12,378 nucleotides of DNA. Origin: an uncultured Mycoplasmatota bacterium (lineage in GTDB: Bacteria; Bacillota_I; Bacilli_A; RF39; UBA660). Below are positions 1 through 6,947 of this stretch, one piece after another (positions within the stretch are counted from its first letter, which is position 1; the number at the start of each line of letters is the position of its first letter). The notes under the pieces were generated by a model, which was not told the origin of the DNA, did not search any database, and was given only the letters and a program-made list of their open reading frames with translations. The position numbers and the translations under genes were made by a program. Location: assembly GCA_947087145.1 (NCBI GenBank), contig CAMUBM010000008.1, positions 1-12,378 on the forward strand, written 5' to 3'.

Positions 1-35
1 ATTATATCTTACTTCCAAATAAGACGCAAGATTAG

Positions 36-197
36 TTAGCAATAATTCTTGGAATAAATTCTTCGAATGGCAGAACCTACGGTTCTTCCTAAATCTAATA
101 TGGTAGAAATGGCTCTTGCAAATGCGTTGATTAATGTTGCATTGATGCTAATCCCTCCCCCTTGAATTTCATACAATTCTGTTTCTTTTAAATGCAT
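36..197 (-). CDS. Double-glycine leader bacteriocin precursor, second peptide of a probable class IIb pair (53 aa)
   Basis: This small gene encodes a probable secreted antimicrobial peptide precursor. The leader is MHLKETELYEIQGG, matching the ELxxIxGG pattern recognised by peptidase C39 exporters. Cleavage after Gly14 would leave a 39-residue peptide starting GISINATL. The mature part looks like an amphipathic helix with a GxxxG motif at G37–G41 (GRTVG), an AxxxA at A25–A29, a basic patch (R45, R46, K50) and a single terminal cysteine, C53. A GxxxG motif is typical of the paired helices of class IIb two-peptide bacteriocins. From memory, the LDLGR–G–AIRR pattern resembles one partner of clostridial peptide pairs, which I could not confirm. 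A perfect AGGAGG (204–209) lies 6 bases before the ATG and overlaps the stop of the 45-aa peptide gene, 11 bases upstream. The stop codon is TAA. The mature peptide could instead be a signal peptide, but the pairing argues for a bacteriocin. Confidence 0.85.
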   Translation of the reverse strand: MHLKETELYEIQGGGISINATLINAFARAISTILDLGRTVGSAIRRIYSKNYC

Positions 198-208
198 ATT
201 TTTCCTCC

Positions 209-346
209 TTAATTACAACGTAATGGACGTAATATCCCATCTACTACTCCAGCAATAAATATACCAATGGCTCCAAGTGTTGCTAACAATGCATATCTTA
301 TTGCTCCTCCTTCAATTTCTAATAGTTCTTGTTCTTTTAATATCAT
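209..346 (-). CDS. Double-glycine leader bacteriocin precursor, first peptide of a probable class IIb pair (45 aa)
   Basis: This gene encodes a small precursor with the leader MILKEQELLEIEGG, nearly the same as the leader of the neighbouring 53-aa peptide (LKExELxEIxGG). Cleavage after Gly14 would release a 31-residue peptide. It has a hydrophobic stretch at about residues 18–36 able to span a membrane, a GxxxG motif at G33–G37 (GVVDG), and a basic end, ILRPLRCN, with a single cysteine at C44. Different bodies behind matched leaders are what a two-peptide bacteriocin looks like. Its ATG overlaps the TGA stop of the 144-residue membrane protein gene (ATGA, 343–346), so translation is probably coupled. 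The ribosome-binding site (AAAGGG) lies inside that gene's 3' end. Processing and export would be by the C39 ABC exporter two genes upstream. The bacteriocin class is inferred from the peptide pair and neighbours; activity and target cannot be read from sequence. Confidence 0.85.
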   Translation of the reverse strand: MILKEQELLEIEGGAIRYALLATLGAIGIFIAGVVDGILRPLRCN

Positions 347-777
347 GTTTCCCTTTCTATAATGATTTTCCCAATTTTTTTTATTATTTTTTCTTTGTTT
401 TGGAAAATCTTTATTTTTAGTATCTCATTGTCTTTCCCTTGGTATTCTTTTCCTTTTAGTGTTACTTTTTGAATGGCATTGTTGGTGTTATCTAATACGA
501 TTTCTCCAAAATTTATACTTTCTACTTCTACTTTTTTATCATTTATTTTTATAAAATCATAAGTGAGTGGCTTTTCTGCTTGCCAATAAAATACAATTTC
601 ACAAGTTGTTTCTTCACAAAACGTCTGGGCATTTATGGCTAAAATGTTGTAAGCATCTATTGTTATAGAAATCAGTAGAATCGTTATGAATAGAAGAAAT
701 AAAAAAGTAACTAAAATAGAATGTTTTTTTCTCTTTTGTAAATAACTATTCAAGTTGTATTTGATGTCTTCTCTCAT
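343..777 (-). CDS. Single-pass membrane protein of the bacteriocin operon, unknown role (144 aa)
   Basis: I do not recognise this protein. A basic N-terminus (residues 1–19) precedes one strong membrane segment at about 20–42. A lysine-rich, probably beta-strand-rich domain of about 100 residues follows and is predicted to face outside. Two cysteines, C54 and C59 (CEETTC), sit just after the membrane segment and could form a small disulfide loop. The gene lies between the exporter and the two precursor genes. Its ATG overlaps the exporter stop (ATGA at 774–777), and its TGA overlaps the first precursor's ATG. Possible roles are a reduced membrane-fusion accessory protein, an immunity protein, or a factor acting on peptide cysteines. 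HlyD-type accessory proteins are normally around 400 residues with coiled-coil and lipoyl domains, neither of which I see, so that name would be unsafe. It is clearly a real gene from its context. Confidence 0.8.
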   Translation of the reverse strand: MREDIKYNLNSYLQKRKKHSILVTFLFLLFITILLISITIDAYNILAINAQTFCEETTCEIVFYWQAEKPLTYDFIKINDKKVEVESINFGEIVLDNTNNAIQKVTLKGKEYQGKDNEILKIKIFQNKEKIIKKIGKIIIERET

Positions 778-2825
778 AGCATCTCTCCAAAATCATAGAC
801 TTTATGAAAATATTTTTCATGATTTTTGTGACTTACATAAATAATGGTTTTGTCTTTTAAGTACTTCTTTAGGTTTTTAATGATTTTAATTTCTAAATCA
901 TTGTTTAGTTCACTCAATGCTTCATCCAAAATAAGTATTTGAAAATCATTTAATAAGGCTCTTGCTAAAATAATTCTTTGTTTTTCTCCTCCTGAAATAT
1001 TTACGGCATCTTTTGCTAAAAATGTTTGGTAACGGAGTGGCTTTTTGTTTACGATGTCTTCTATTTCACAAAGAGTAAGTATTTCTTTTAAACGTTCTTC
1101 TGGCACAGTGCGTTCCAATAAAATGTTATTGATAATGGTATCTTGCATTAAATTTTCTTTCTGTCCCACATAAGTGATGTTTTTTCTTATCGCTTGCAAA
1201 CTATAGTCGTTTATACTCACGTTCCTTATTTTTATATTATTATTTTTTACTTCTATTAAACGACTTAGCATTTGACACAATGTCGATTTTCCACAGCCAC
1301 TTGGTCCTTTGAAAAGTACAAAATCTCGTTCTTTTATTTCTAGAGATACATCTACAAATAATTTTTTTAGAGGATTGTAGGAAAAAGAAAGATGTTCGAT
1401 AGTTATATCGCCATTTTGAAACTCTTGTAATCCTTCGTTTTCTTTCTCTTCTGGAATGTTATAAAAATCATTCGCTTTTTCTAATCCTACTTTTACGTAG
1501 TTATAGTTGGGTAGCAATTGTATTCCATTTTTAAAAGGATTTACAAAGAATACTACTAAACTTTCAAATGTTATTAAATCTACTAAACTCATGTTTTTAT
1601 TCATAATCTCTAATAGACCGATTGATATCACTCCAAAAGATAGGAGTTCTTCTAAGAAGAAACTTACCGAACTTGTTTTTAGAACCATTTGATTGGTTTC
1701 TAATAGTTTGTTTAAATATTTAAATAAATGCACTTCTACTTTTTTAAAAGTTGTTTTGATGCTATTTAAATTTTTCAAACTAATGCAAGAGTCGATGCTT
1801 TCTACCATTTTGGATTGAAAATTCACTTCTGCATCATTGGTCGCTAAGGCTTTTTTGTATAAAATATTTCCTGAGATTATTCCACAAATCACATATAATA
1901 ATACAATCAAACAAAGAAGAAAAAACAAAGCTTTACTAATGTAATATAGAATAATCCCTACACTAAAAGCTAAGATAGAATCTAGAAATATGGTAATGAA
2001 TATCTCTGAAAATACTTCTTTGCTGTTTTCGAGTTCTTTGATTCTTATCATGATTTCCCCTGTGGTTCTATCTTTTATAAAATAATTAGGAAGCCAAAAT
2101 AAATGTTTTATGAAATGATAGTAAAGATAACCATCCAAATTTTTATTCAGTTCTAATTTGAAATGATTTCGAAGATAGTTAGCAAGTAATTTTATAAGAG
2201 TGAGAAATAAGAAAAGAATGATTAAGGTTATTACACTATTTTTTTCAAAATCATTTAAAAACTGCATACCAATTTTAAAATAAAATCCAGTGAAAATGGT
2301 CAATATTGTGAAAAGGGCTGTTAGAAAAATAATTTTCAGAATACTTTTTCTTTCTGTTTTGAAAAAAGCTAGAAGCATTTGTACCATATAGTTTTTATTG
2401 GTTATATTTGGTAATTCGTGGTTTGGATAAAGGATGATTACATGATTGGTCCAAATACTTTCAAATTCTTGTTTTTTCATTTTTACTTTTCCTTTGGCCG
2501 GGTCCATAACGATTATTTCGTTTTTTGTCACTTTATAAATCACTAAAAAATGATTGAAGCCTTTTACTATTACGTGTGCTATGGCCGGAAGGACGATATT
2601 TTCTAAGTCGCTTATTTTCTCTAATTTGGCACCATAAGCATTTAATCCATAGTTTTCTGCTGCTTTTACTAAGTGATACGCAGTTGTCCCCTCCAAAGAC
2701 GTCTGGGTATCCACTCTTAGCTTTTCTAATGGAATAAATCCTCCATAGTATTTAATTATCGAAAGCAAGGAACAGACTCCACAATCTTTTAAATCTTGTT
2801 GTCTTACTATAAAATCTTTATTCAT
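774..2825 (-). CDS. Peptidase C39 ABC exporter for double-glycine leader peptides (683 aa)
   Basis: This bifunctional membrane exporter should cleave double-glycine leaders and pump out the mature peptides using ATP. An N-terminal C39 cysteine protease domain (about 1–135) shows Q9, catalytic C15 (DCG), H92 and D108. A membrane domain (about 158–435) has around six hydrophobic spans. The C-terminal nucleotide-binding domain (about 470–683) carries Walker A GPSGCGKST (507–515), Q-loop Q555, signature ISGGE (610–614), Walker B LILDE (631–635) and H-loop H666. All catalytic parts are present, and the length is close to the roughly 700 residues usual for this family. A strong AGGAGG lies 5 bases before the ATG. 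It heads the operon, and its TGA overlaps the next gene. The likely cargoes are the two peptides at 36–346, whose leaders fit the protease. Confidence 0.95.
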   Translation of the reverse strand: MNKDFIVRQQDLKDCGVCSLLSIIKYYGGFIPLEKLRVDTQTSLEGTTAYHLVKAAENYGLNAYGAKLEKISDLENIVLPAIAHVIVKGFNHFLVIYKVTKNEIIVMDPAKGKVKMKKQEFESIWTNHVIILYPNHELPNITNKNYMVQMLLAFFKTERKSILKIIFLTALFTILTIFTGFYFKIGMQFLNDFEKNSVITLIILFLFLTLIKLLANYLRNHFKLELNKNLDGYLYYHFIKHLFWLPNYFIKDRTTGEIMIRIKELENSKEVFSEIFITIFLDSILAFSVGIILYYISKALFFLLCLIVLLYVICGIISGNILYKKALATNDAEVNFQSKMVESIDSCISLKNLNSIKTTFKKVEVHLFKYLNKLLETNQMVLKTSSVSFFLEELLSFGVISIGLLEIMNKNMSLVDLITFESLVVFFVNPFKNGIQLLPNYNYVKVGLEKANDFYNIPEEKENEGLQEFQNGDITIEHLSFSYNPLKKLFVDVSLEIKERDFVLFKGPSGCGKSTLCQMLSRLIEVKNNNIKIRNVSINDYSLQAIRKNITYVGQKENLMQDTIINNILLERTVPEERLKEILTLCEIEDIVNKKPLRYQTFLAKDAVNISGGEKQRIILARALLNDFQILILDEALSELNNDLEIKIIKNLKKYLKDKTIIYVSHKNHEKYFHKVYDFGEML

Positions 2826-2830
2826 TTTTG

Positions 2831-2848
2831 CCTCCTACTATATATATA
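2831..2848 (-). promoter_or_regulatory. Weak candidate -10 and strong Shine-Dalgarno of the bacteriocin operon
   Basis: TATATA (2843–2848) is followed 6 bases later by AGGAGG (2831–2836), then the exporter ATG at 2825. No -35 hexamer lies 16–18 bases upstream; that spot holds the small palindrome GGAAATTCC (2861–2869). If this is the promoter it would need an activator and would give a leader of about 11 bases. The ribosome-binding site is firm; the promoter is a guess. Confidence 0.3.
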
Positions 2849-2870
2849 CAAGGCGAATTGGGAATTTCCT

Positions 2871-2899
2871 TTTTTTTAGAGTAAATTTCTCTAAAAAAA
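2871..2899. promoter_or_regulatory. 11-bp perfect inverted repeat upstream of the bacteriocin operon
   Basis: On the plus strand TTTTTTTAGAG (2871–2881) and CTCTAAAAAAA (2889–2899) are perfect inverted repeats around a 7-base spacer. The repeat lies between the terminator after rpe and the exporter start. It could be a regulator-binding site or a second weak hairpin helping bidirectional termination. The symmetry is visible; the role is inference, and runs of A and T inflate its apparent significance. Confidence 0.35.
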
Positions 2900-2900
2900 T

Positions 2901-2933
2901 AAAAAAAAATATCAATTTTTTTACAAATTGACA
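2901..2933 (-). terminator. AT-rich intrinsic terminator after rpe
   Basis: On the minus strand TGTCAATTT and AAATTGATA (2910–2933) can pair as a 9-bp stem with one G·U around a 6-base loop. Nine T's follow directly. It lies about 55 bases after the rpe stop and would end the rlmN–rpe unit, separating it from the bacteriocin operon. The stem is AT-rich, so termination may be leaky and let core transcription enter the bacteriocin genes. Confidence 0.6.
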
Positions 2934-2986
2934 TTTTATTGTAAAGTCGGGTAATTCGATAAAGATTGTTATATTATTCTTTTTTA

Positions 2987-3622
2987 TTATTTTAATACTT
3001 TTATTCGTTCATTAAAATTCGCACTATTACAAACATAAGAACCTACTGCTACTCTATCTAAAGGAATGCCTTTTAAAAGTTCCATGCTTCCTTTATTTAT
3101 TCCTCCATCGACACTAATGATAAAATGTGCTTGTTTTTCTTCACGCAATTTTAATAATTCTTTTATTCTTTCTGGTGTAGACTCTAAAAACTTTTGTCCT
3201 CCTTGTCCAGGAATAATACTCATTACAAGTATTTGATCTATTTTTTTTAGATAGGGTTCTATTTTTTTTAGATTTGTTAGAGGACTAATAGCAATTCCTA
3301 CTTGACAGTTCTTATCTTTGATATATTTTATGATTTTATTATGATGAGTGGTTGCTTCAAATTCATATATAATACATTCTGGGTTAATATAGGAAAAAAC
3401 ATCAATAAATTTTTCTAAATGAAGTGTCATTAAATGGACTTCTTTTCTCTTTTGGCTTTTTTTTAATGCTTCTAGTTTTCCTTTATCAAATGGTGTTGTA
3501 TTGTTTACAAATAAACCATCAATCACATCCACATGAAGAAAATCAGCCTGGGACTGATTGATTAATTCTATGGTTTTATTAAAGTTATTGTTGCTTTTTA
3601 AAAAAGTTATGGCAACTTCCAT
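2987..3622 (-). CDS. rpe: Ribulose-phosphate 3-epimerase family protein (211 aa)
   Basis: Rpe interconverts ribulose 5-phosphate and xylulose 5-phosphate in the pentose phosphate pathway, as a cytosolic metal-dependent TIM barrel. Counting from the ATG at 3622, H30, D32, H63 and D172 match the four metal ligands with the exact family spacing (2, 31, 109). D32 and D172 double as the acid/base pair. HVDVIDG, a PGQGGQKF phosphate loop and ISVDGGIN are recognisable. The usual N-terminal SPSILSAD strand is replaced by AITFLKSN, so the protein is divergent. Earlier in-frame starts exist (GTG 3631, ATG 3628). I chose 3622 because AGGTGA (3628–3633) sits 5 bases before it, whereas no ribosome-binding site serves the others. 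The gene starts 9 bases after the rsgA stop (2 untranslated-start bases closer if GTG 3631 is used), and rsgA–rpe order matches B. subtilis. Substrate specificity is inferred from family and context. Confidence 0.85.
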   Translation of the reverse strand: MEVAITFLKSNNNFNKTIELINQSQADFLHVDVIDGLFVNNTTPFDKGKLEALKKSQKRKEVHLMTLHLEKFIDVFSYINPECIIYEFEATTHHNKIIKYIKDKNCQVGIAISPLTNLKKIEPYLKKIDQILVMSIIPGQGGQKFLESTPERIKELLKLREEKQAHFIISVDGGINKGSMELLKGIPLDRVAVGSYVCNSANFNERIKVLK

Positions 3623-3631
3623 ACGCATCAC

Positions 3632-4459
3632 CTATTTATTCTTTATAAAATCTAAGTAGTTTTCATATCTACTTTTTCTTATTTTTTCTTTTTCTACAGC
3701 ATCTTTTACAGCACAATTTTTTTCTTTGTTGTGCATACAATCTTTAAAGGAACATTGGTAATTTTTAAATTCTACAAAACTACTCCTAATTTCTTCTTTT
3801 GTATTGTTGTTAAAGTCTAAACTGGAAAATCCTGGGGTATCTGCAATGTAAAAGTTTTTGAATGAAAAGAGTTCTACATGTCTTGTGGTATGTTTTCCTC
3901 TTCCTAAACTTTCCGAAATTTCGTCGGTTTTGAGATTTAGTTTTTTGTCTAATTTGTTTAAAAGAGTACTTTTTCCAGCCCCTGTTTGTCCCGTAACTAC
4001 AACAATTTTATTTTTTAGTATCTTTTTTAGTTTGTTTTGGTTTTGATTGGTTACGACTTGGTAGCCAATTTCTTTATAATACTTGCATATTTTTTTTAAC
4101 TCTTTTTTTTCTTGTTTGCTTAGTAAGTCTATTTTAGAAAAACAAAGAATGGGTTCTATTTTGTTTAATGTGATAATCGAAAGCATTTTATCTAATAAAT
4201 TTAGAGATAAGTTTGGTTTTTTTACACTTGTTACAATTAAGGCTACATCGACATTGGCAATTGTTGGTCGGTCTAAAAAGTTTTTTCGTGGTAAAATTTC
4301 TAAAATGTATTTGTTTTCTATATCAATGGTACAATAGTCTCCGACGAGAGGTGTAATTTTATCGTTTCTAAATTTTCCTCTCGCGTGGCATTCTATTGTT
4401 TCTTTTTCTGTTTGTATTGTATATAGGTTACTGATTATTTTAATGATTTTTCCTTGCAT
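3632..4459 (-). CDS. rsgA: Small-subunit ribosome biogenesis GTPase RsgA (275 aa)
   Basis: RsgA is a circularly permuted GTPase that binds the 30S subunit late in assembly. An OB-fold-like N-terminus (about 1–65) precedes the G domain in permuted order. G4 is SKID (108–111, where NKxD is usual), G1 is GQTGAGKST (157–165), the GRGKHTTRHVEL switch follows at 187–198, and G3 is DTPG (207–210). The C-terminal zinc site is C236, C241, H243 and C249. The length is usual for the family, slightly on the short side. The ATG shares its first base with the TAA stop of the kinase gene (TAATG, 4457–4461), so the two are probably translationally coupled. In B. subtilis the orthologue is a known substrate of PrkC, and the linkage here fits that; phosphorylation itself is not visible. 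Confidence 0.96.
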   Translation of the reverse strand: MQGKIIKIISNLYTIQTEKETIECHARGKFRNDKITPLVGDYCTIDIENKYILEILPRKNFLDRPTIANVDVALIVTSVKKPNLSLNLLDKMLSIITLNKIEPILCFSKIDLLSKQEKKELKKICKYYKEIGYQVVTNQNQNKLKKILKNKIVVVTGQTGAGKSTLLNKLDKKLNLKTDEISESLGRGKHTTRHVELFSFKNFYIADTPGFSSLDFNNNTKEEIRSSFVEFKNYQCSFKDCMHNKEKNCAVKDAVEKEKIRKSRYENYLDFIKNK

Positions 4460-6198
4460 TACTCACATTGTCCTAGTTCTCGTTGTTCGTCGGTGCAAGT
4501 TTCTCCAGCATCTCCTGTACCTGATTTAGCAATCGTGATAATTAATTTTGTCCCTGCTCGAATGACATATCCTTCTGGTTTTGATTGCGCAACAATGGTT
4601 CCTTCTTCTACTCCTTCTCGTATTTCTTCTTTGGTTTCTAGTGTTACACCATATTCTTCACAAAATTTTTGTATTTCTTCTATTGTATAACTTCCATCGG
4701 TAAAGTTTGGATATTTGCTTACAATGTCTGGAATATAAAGAGTAATGGTGTCTCCTTTGGATAGTTTTTCTCCTTCTTTGGTACTTTGTTCAATAATTTC
4801 CCCATCTTTCGCAGCATCCGGATTGTCTACAGCTTTTTTATCTATCAAAACTTGCAATCCTAAAGCTTCTAAAGCCCCTTTTACTTCTAAGTAATTTTTT
4901 CCTACGTAATTTTCTAGGGTTATTTTAGTATCTCCAATGGATACATAAAGAGTAATTGTTGTACTTTTGGTTCTTTTGCTTCCAACTGGGGGATTGGTTT
5001 TGATAATACGTCCTTCTTCGATTTCCCCTGAGGATTGTTCTTGTTGTTCGTCACTTACGGTAAATCCTGCTTCTTGCAAGATTTTTACAGCTTCATTGAT
5101 GGTCATATTTGTTACTTCGGGAACCTCAATTTCTTTTTCGTTTGTGATAATTGGAATTAAGACAACAACAGAAGTAATAATGACCACTAAACTTGTAAAT
5201 ATGGCTGCTAAAACGATTAGTAGTTTGTTTTGTTTTTTTAAATCACTTTTTGTTATTTGCTTTGCTATAGGAGTTCCTCCTTCTTTCTTATTTTCTTTTA
5301 TGGTTTTTGAAATTTTTGTATCGTCAAAGTTGTTTTCTGGATATTTGAATACGATTTTGGTTTCTTTCGCACGAGCATCACTCATACAAGTTTTTAAATC
5401 TTCGTGCATTTCTTTGGCATCCGAATATCGATTTTTAGGATTTTTTGCTGTTGCTTTTAATATAATATTGGCAATACTTTGTGGGAGCGTTGGCAATTCT
5501 TCTTTGATATTAGGCATTGGTTCTTTTAAATGTTTTAAAGCAATTTCTACTGCGTTGTCTCCACGAAATGGCAATTTTCCTGTTAAAAGTTCGTACATGA
5601 CAATTCCCATGGAATAGATATCACTTTGCAGACTAGAACCTTTTCCACTTGCTTGTTCTGGTGGAATGTAATGAACACTTCCCATTACGGAATTGGTTTG
5701 GGTGAGTTGGGTAGCATTCATAGCCATAGCGATACCAAAGTCTGTAATTTTTACTAATCCGTTTTCTAGTATCATGATGTTTTGGGGTTTGATATCTCTA
5801 TGAATAATGTAAGCATCATGAGCCATACTCATTCCATCAGTGATTTGTAGCATAATATCTATGACTTCACTGGTGGTTAGTTTTCCTCGTTTCTTGATTA
5901 AATCTTTTAGATGTCTTCCTTCAATGTATTCCATAACAATGTAATAAGAACCATTGTCTTCTCCAACATCATACACTTCGACGATATTCGGATGGTTTAA
6001 ACTACTGGCAGATAAGGCTTCTCTTTGAAAACGATGGACAAATTTTTCGTCGCTGGCAAGGTCTCCACGTAAAAGTTTTACAGCAACATTGCGGTCTAGA
6101 ATGGTGTCATAGGCTAAGTATACGTTTGCCATTCCACCTTCCCCGATACTTTTAATAATTTGGTAACGGTCACTAATCTTTTGCCCCTTCATAATCAT
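4459..6198 (-). CDS. prkC: PASTA-domain Ser/Thr protein kinase PrkC/StkP type (579 aa)
   Basis: This membrane kinase senses cell-wall fragments or lipid II through external PASTA repeats and phosphorylates proteins of growth, division and dormancy exit. The cytosolic kinase domain (about 12–275) has the glycine loop G19-E-G21, ATP-binding K41, catalytic loop HRDIKPQN (133–140, D135) and DFG (153–155). PPEQ replaces the usual APE-type motif, which is common in this family. A juxtamembrane linker leads to one membrane span (about 326–350). Three PASTA repeats follow, at about 357–421, 422–490 and 491–558. The last 20 residues form an acidic tail with C568 and C578. The ATG overlaps the PrpC stop (ATGA, 6195–6198), with GGTGA 6 bases before it. 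A second ATG at 6192 is possible but worse spaced. The adjacent phosphatase is its standard partner. Confidence 0.96.
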   Translation of the reverse strand: MIMKGQKISDRYQIIKSIGEGGMANVYLAYDTILDRNVAVKLLRGDLASDEKFVHRFQREALSASSLNHPNIVEVYDVGEDNGSYYIVMEYIEGRHLKDLIKKRGKLTTSEVIDIMLQITDGMSMAHDAYIIHRDIKPQNIMILENGLVKITDFGIAMAMNATQLTQTNSVMGSVHYIPPEQASGKGSSLQSDIYSMGIVMYELLTGKLPFRGDNAVEIALKHLKEPMPNIKEELPTLPQSIANIILKATAKNPKNRYSDAKEMHEDLKTCMSDARAKETKIVFKYPENNFDDTKISKTIKENKKEGGTPIAKQITKSDLKKQNKLLIVLAAIFTSLVVIITSVVVLIPIITNEKEIEVPEVTNMTINEAVKILQEAGFTVSDEQQEQSSGEIEEGRIIKTNPPVGSKRTKSTTITLYVSIGDTKITLENYVGKNYLEVKGALEALGLQVLIDKKAVDNPDAAKDGEIIEQSTKEGEKLSKGDTITLYIPDIVSKYPNFTDGSYTIEEIQKFCEEYGVTLETKEEIREGVEEGTIVAQSKPEGYVIRAGTKLIITIAKSGTGDAGETCTDEQRELGQCE

Positions 6199-6947
6199 TC
6201 TTCTTCACCACTTTCTTTATCAATTACTAAATAAGCAATGGATATATTGTCTTCTCCTCCCCTGGCATTGCATTTGCGAATTAATTTAATGACTTTTTCT
6301 TCTATGGATAGTTCTTCGTCGTTTAAAACACGTTCAATTTGTTCAGTGGTTAGCATATTAGTAAGACCGTCGCTACATAAAAGAATGGCTTCGCTTGTTA
6401 AGTCTACATCGAAAATATCAAGTTCTACTTTTTCCATGGCTCCTAAGGCTTTCATCAAGACATTTCGTTTTGGATGGTACTTGGCTTCTTCTTCCGTGAG
6501 TTGTCCAGTTTCTACCAGTAAGTTTACTAAAGAATGGGGTTTGGTAACTTGGTGTAAATGGCCATTTTTTAGAACAAAACCAGTGGAGTCTCCAATGTTT
6601 CCAAAGACTAAGTAATCTTGGGTTAGTAATGCTAAAACAAGTGTCGTTCCAAGTCCTGTTGCATCCGGGTTGGTTTTTGCGTATTCTATAATTTCATTAT
6701 TGATTTCGTTCGCGTTATCGTTTAACCAGTTTACAGCGTCTAACTCGGAACCCACAGAAGAAATTTTACTAAATCTTTTACCTAAATGGGTAACAGCTAG
6801 ACTTGATGCCACTTCTCCAGCTCTGTGTCCTCCCATTCCATCTGCTACCATGAGTAAGTATTCATTACTGGCATTTTTTAATATAGTTACGCTATCTTCG
6901 TTGTGACTTCTTACACGTCCTGCATCGGTCAAATAAAAACTTTTCAT
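6195..6947 (-). CDS. prpC: PP2C-family Ser/Thr protein phosphatase PrpC/Stp (250 aa)
   Basis: This cytosolic, Mn/Mg-dependent phosphatase removes phosphates from PrkC and its substrates. The whole protein is one PP2C domain with all expected motifs: R13 and the N-terminal SHNEDS with D18, the metal-binding ADGMGGH (35–41, D36 and G37), GNIGDS (116–121), CSDGLTN (191–197, D193) and GGEDN (230–234, D233). A length near 250 residues is standard for the bacterial Stp type. The ATG overlaps the rlmN stop (ATGA, 6944–6947), and the ribosome-binding site AGGTGG lies 4 bases upstream inside rlmN. Its own TGA overlaps the prkC start, so phosphatase and kinase should be made in a fixed ratio. The rlmN–prpC–prkC–rsgA–rpe order is the classic Bacillota arrangement. 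Confidence 0.97.
   Translation of the reverse strand: MKSFYLTDAGRVRSHNEDSVTILKNASNEYLLMVADGMGGHRAGEVASSLAVTHLGKRFSKISSVGSELDAVNWLNDNANEINNEIIEYAKTNPDATGLGTTLVLALLTQDYLVFGNIGDSTGFVLKNGHLHQVTKPHSLVNLLVETGQLTEEEAKYHPKRNVLMKALGAMEKVELDIFDVDLTSEAILLCSDGLTNMLTTEQIERVLNDEELSIEEKVIKLIRKCNARGGEDNISIAYLVIDKESGEEE

Noticed and set aside
1..35. Short inverted repeat (TCTTA/TAAGA) after the second peptide gene as a terminator
   Set aside because: The stem is only 5 bp with no following T run in the window. The operon probably continues past the left edge.
36..346. Lanthipeptide, sactipeptide or other modified-peptide reading of the two precursors
   Set aside because: No modification enzyme (LanM/LanB/C, radical-SAM maturase, YcaO) is in the visible operon, and each peptide has just one cysteine. 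The radical-SAM gene in the window is clearly RlmN.
343..777. Annotation of the 144-residue protein as an HlyD-family secretion protein
   Set aside because: Only the single membrane span and position fit. The coiled-coil hairpin and lipoyl domains are missing and the length is about a third of normal, so the name would overstate the evidence.
2928..2956. TTGACA on the plus strand as a possible -35 of a rightward promoter
   Set aside because: It forms part of the terminator stem read on the other strand. No good -10 lies 16–18 bases downstream, and no plus-strand gene follows.
4967..5617. A 216-codon plus-strand open frame opposite prkC, the longest of many plus-strand frames
   Set aside because: It lies wholly antisense to a well-supported kinase gene. 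Its composition reflects the complement of that gene, with no ribosome-binding site or family motif. The other plus-strand frames are shadows for the same reasons.
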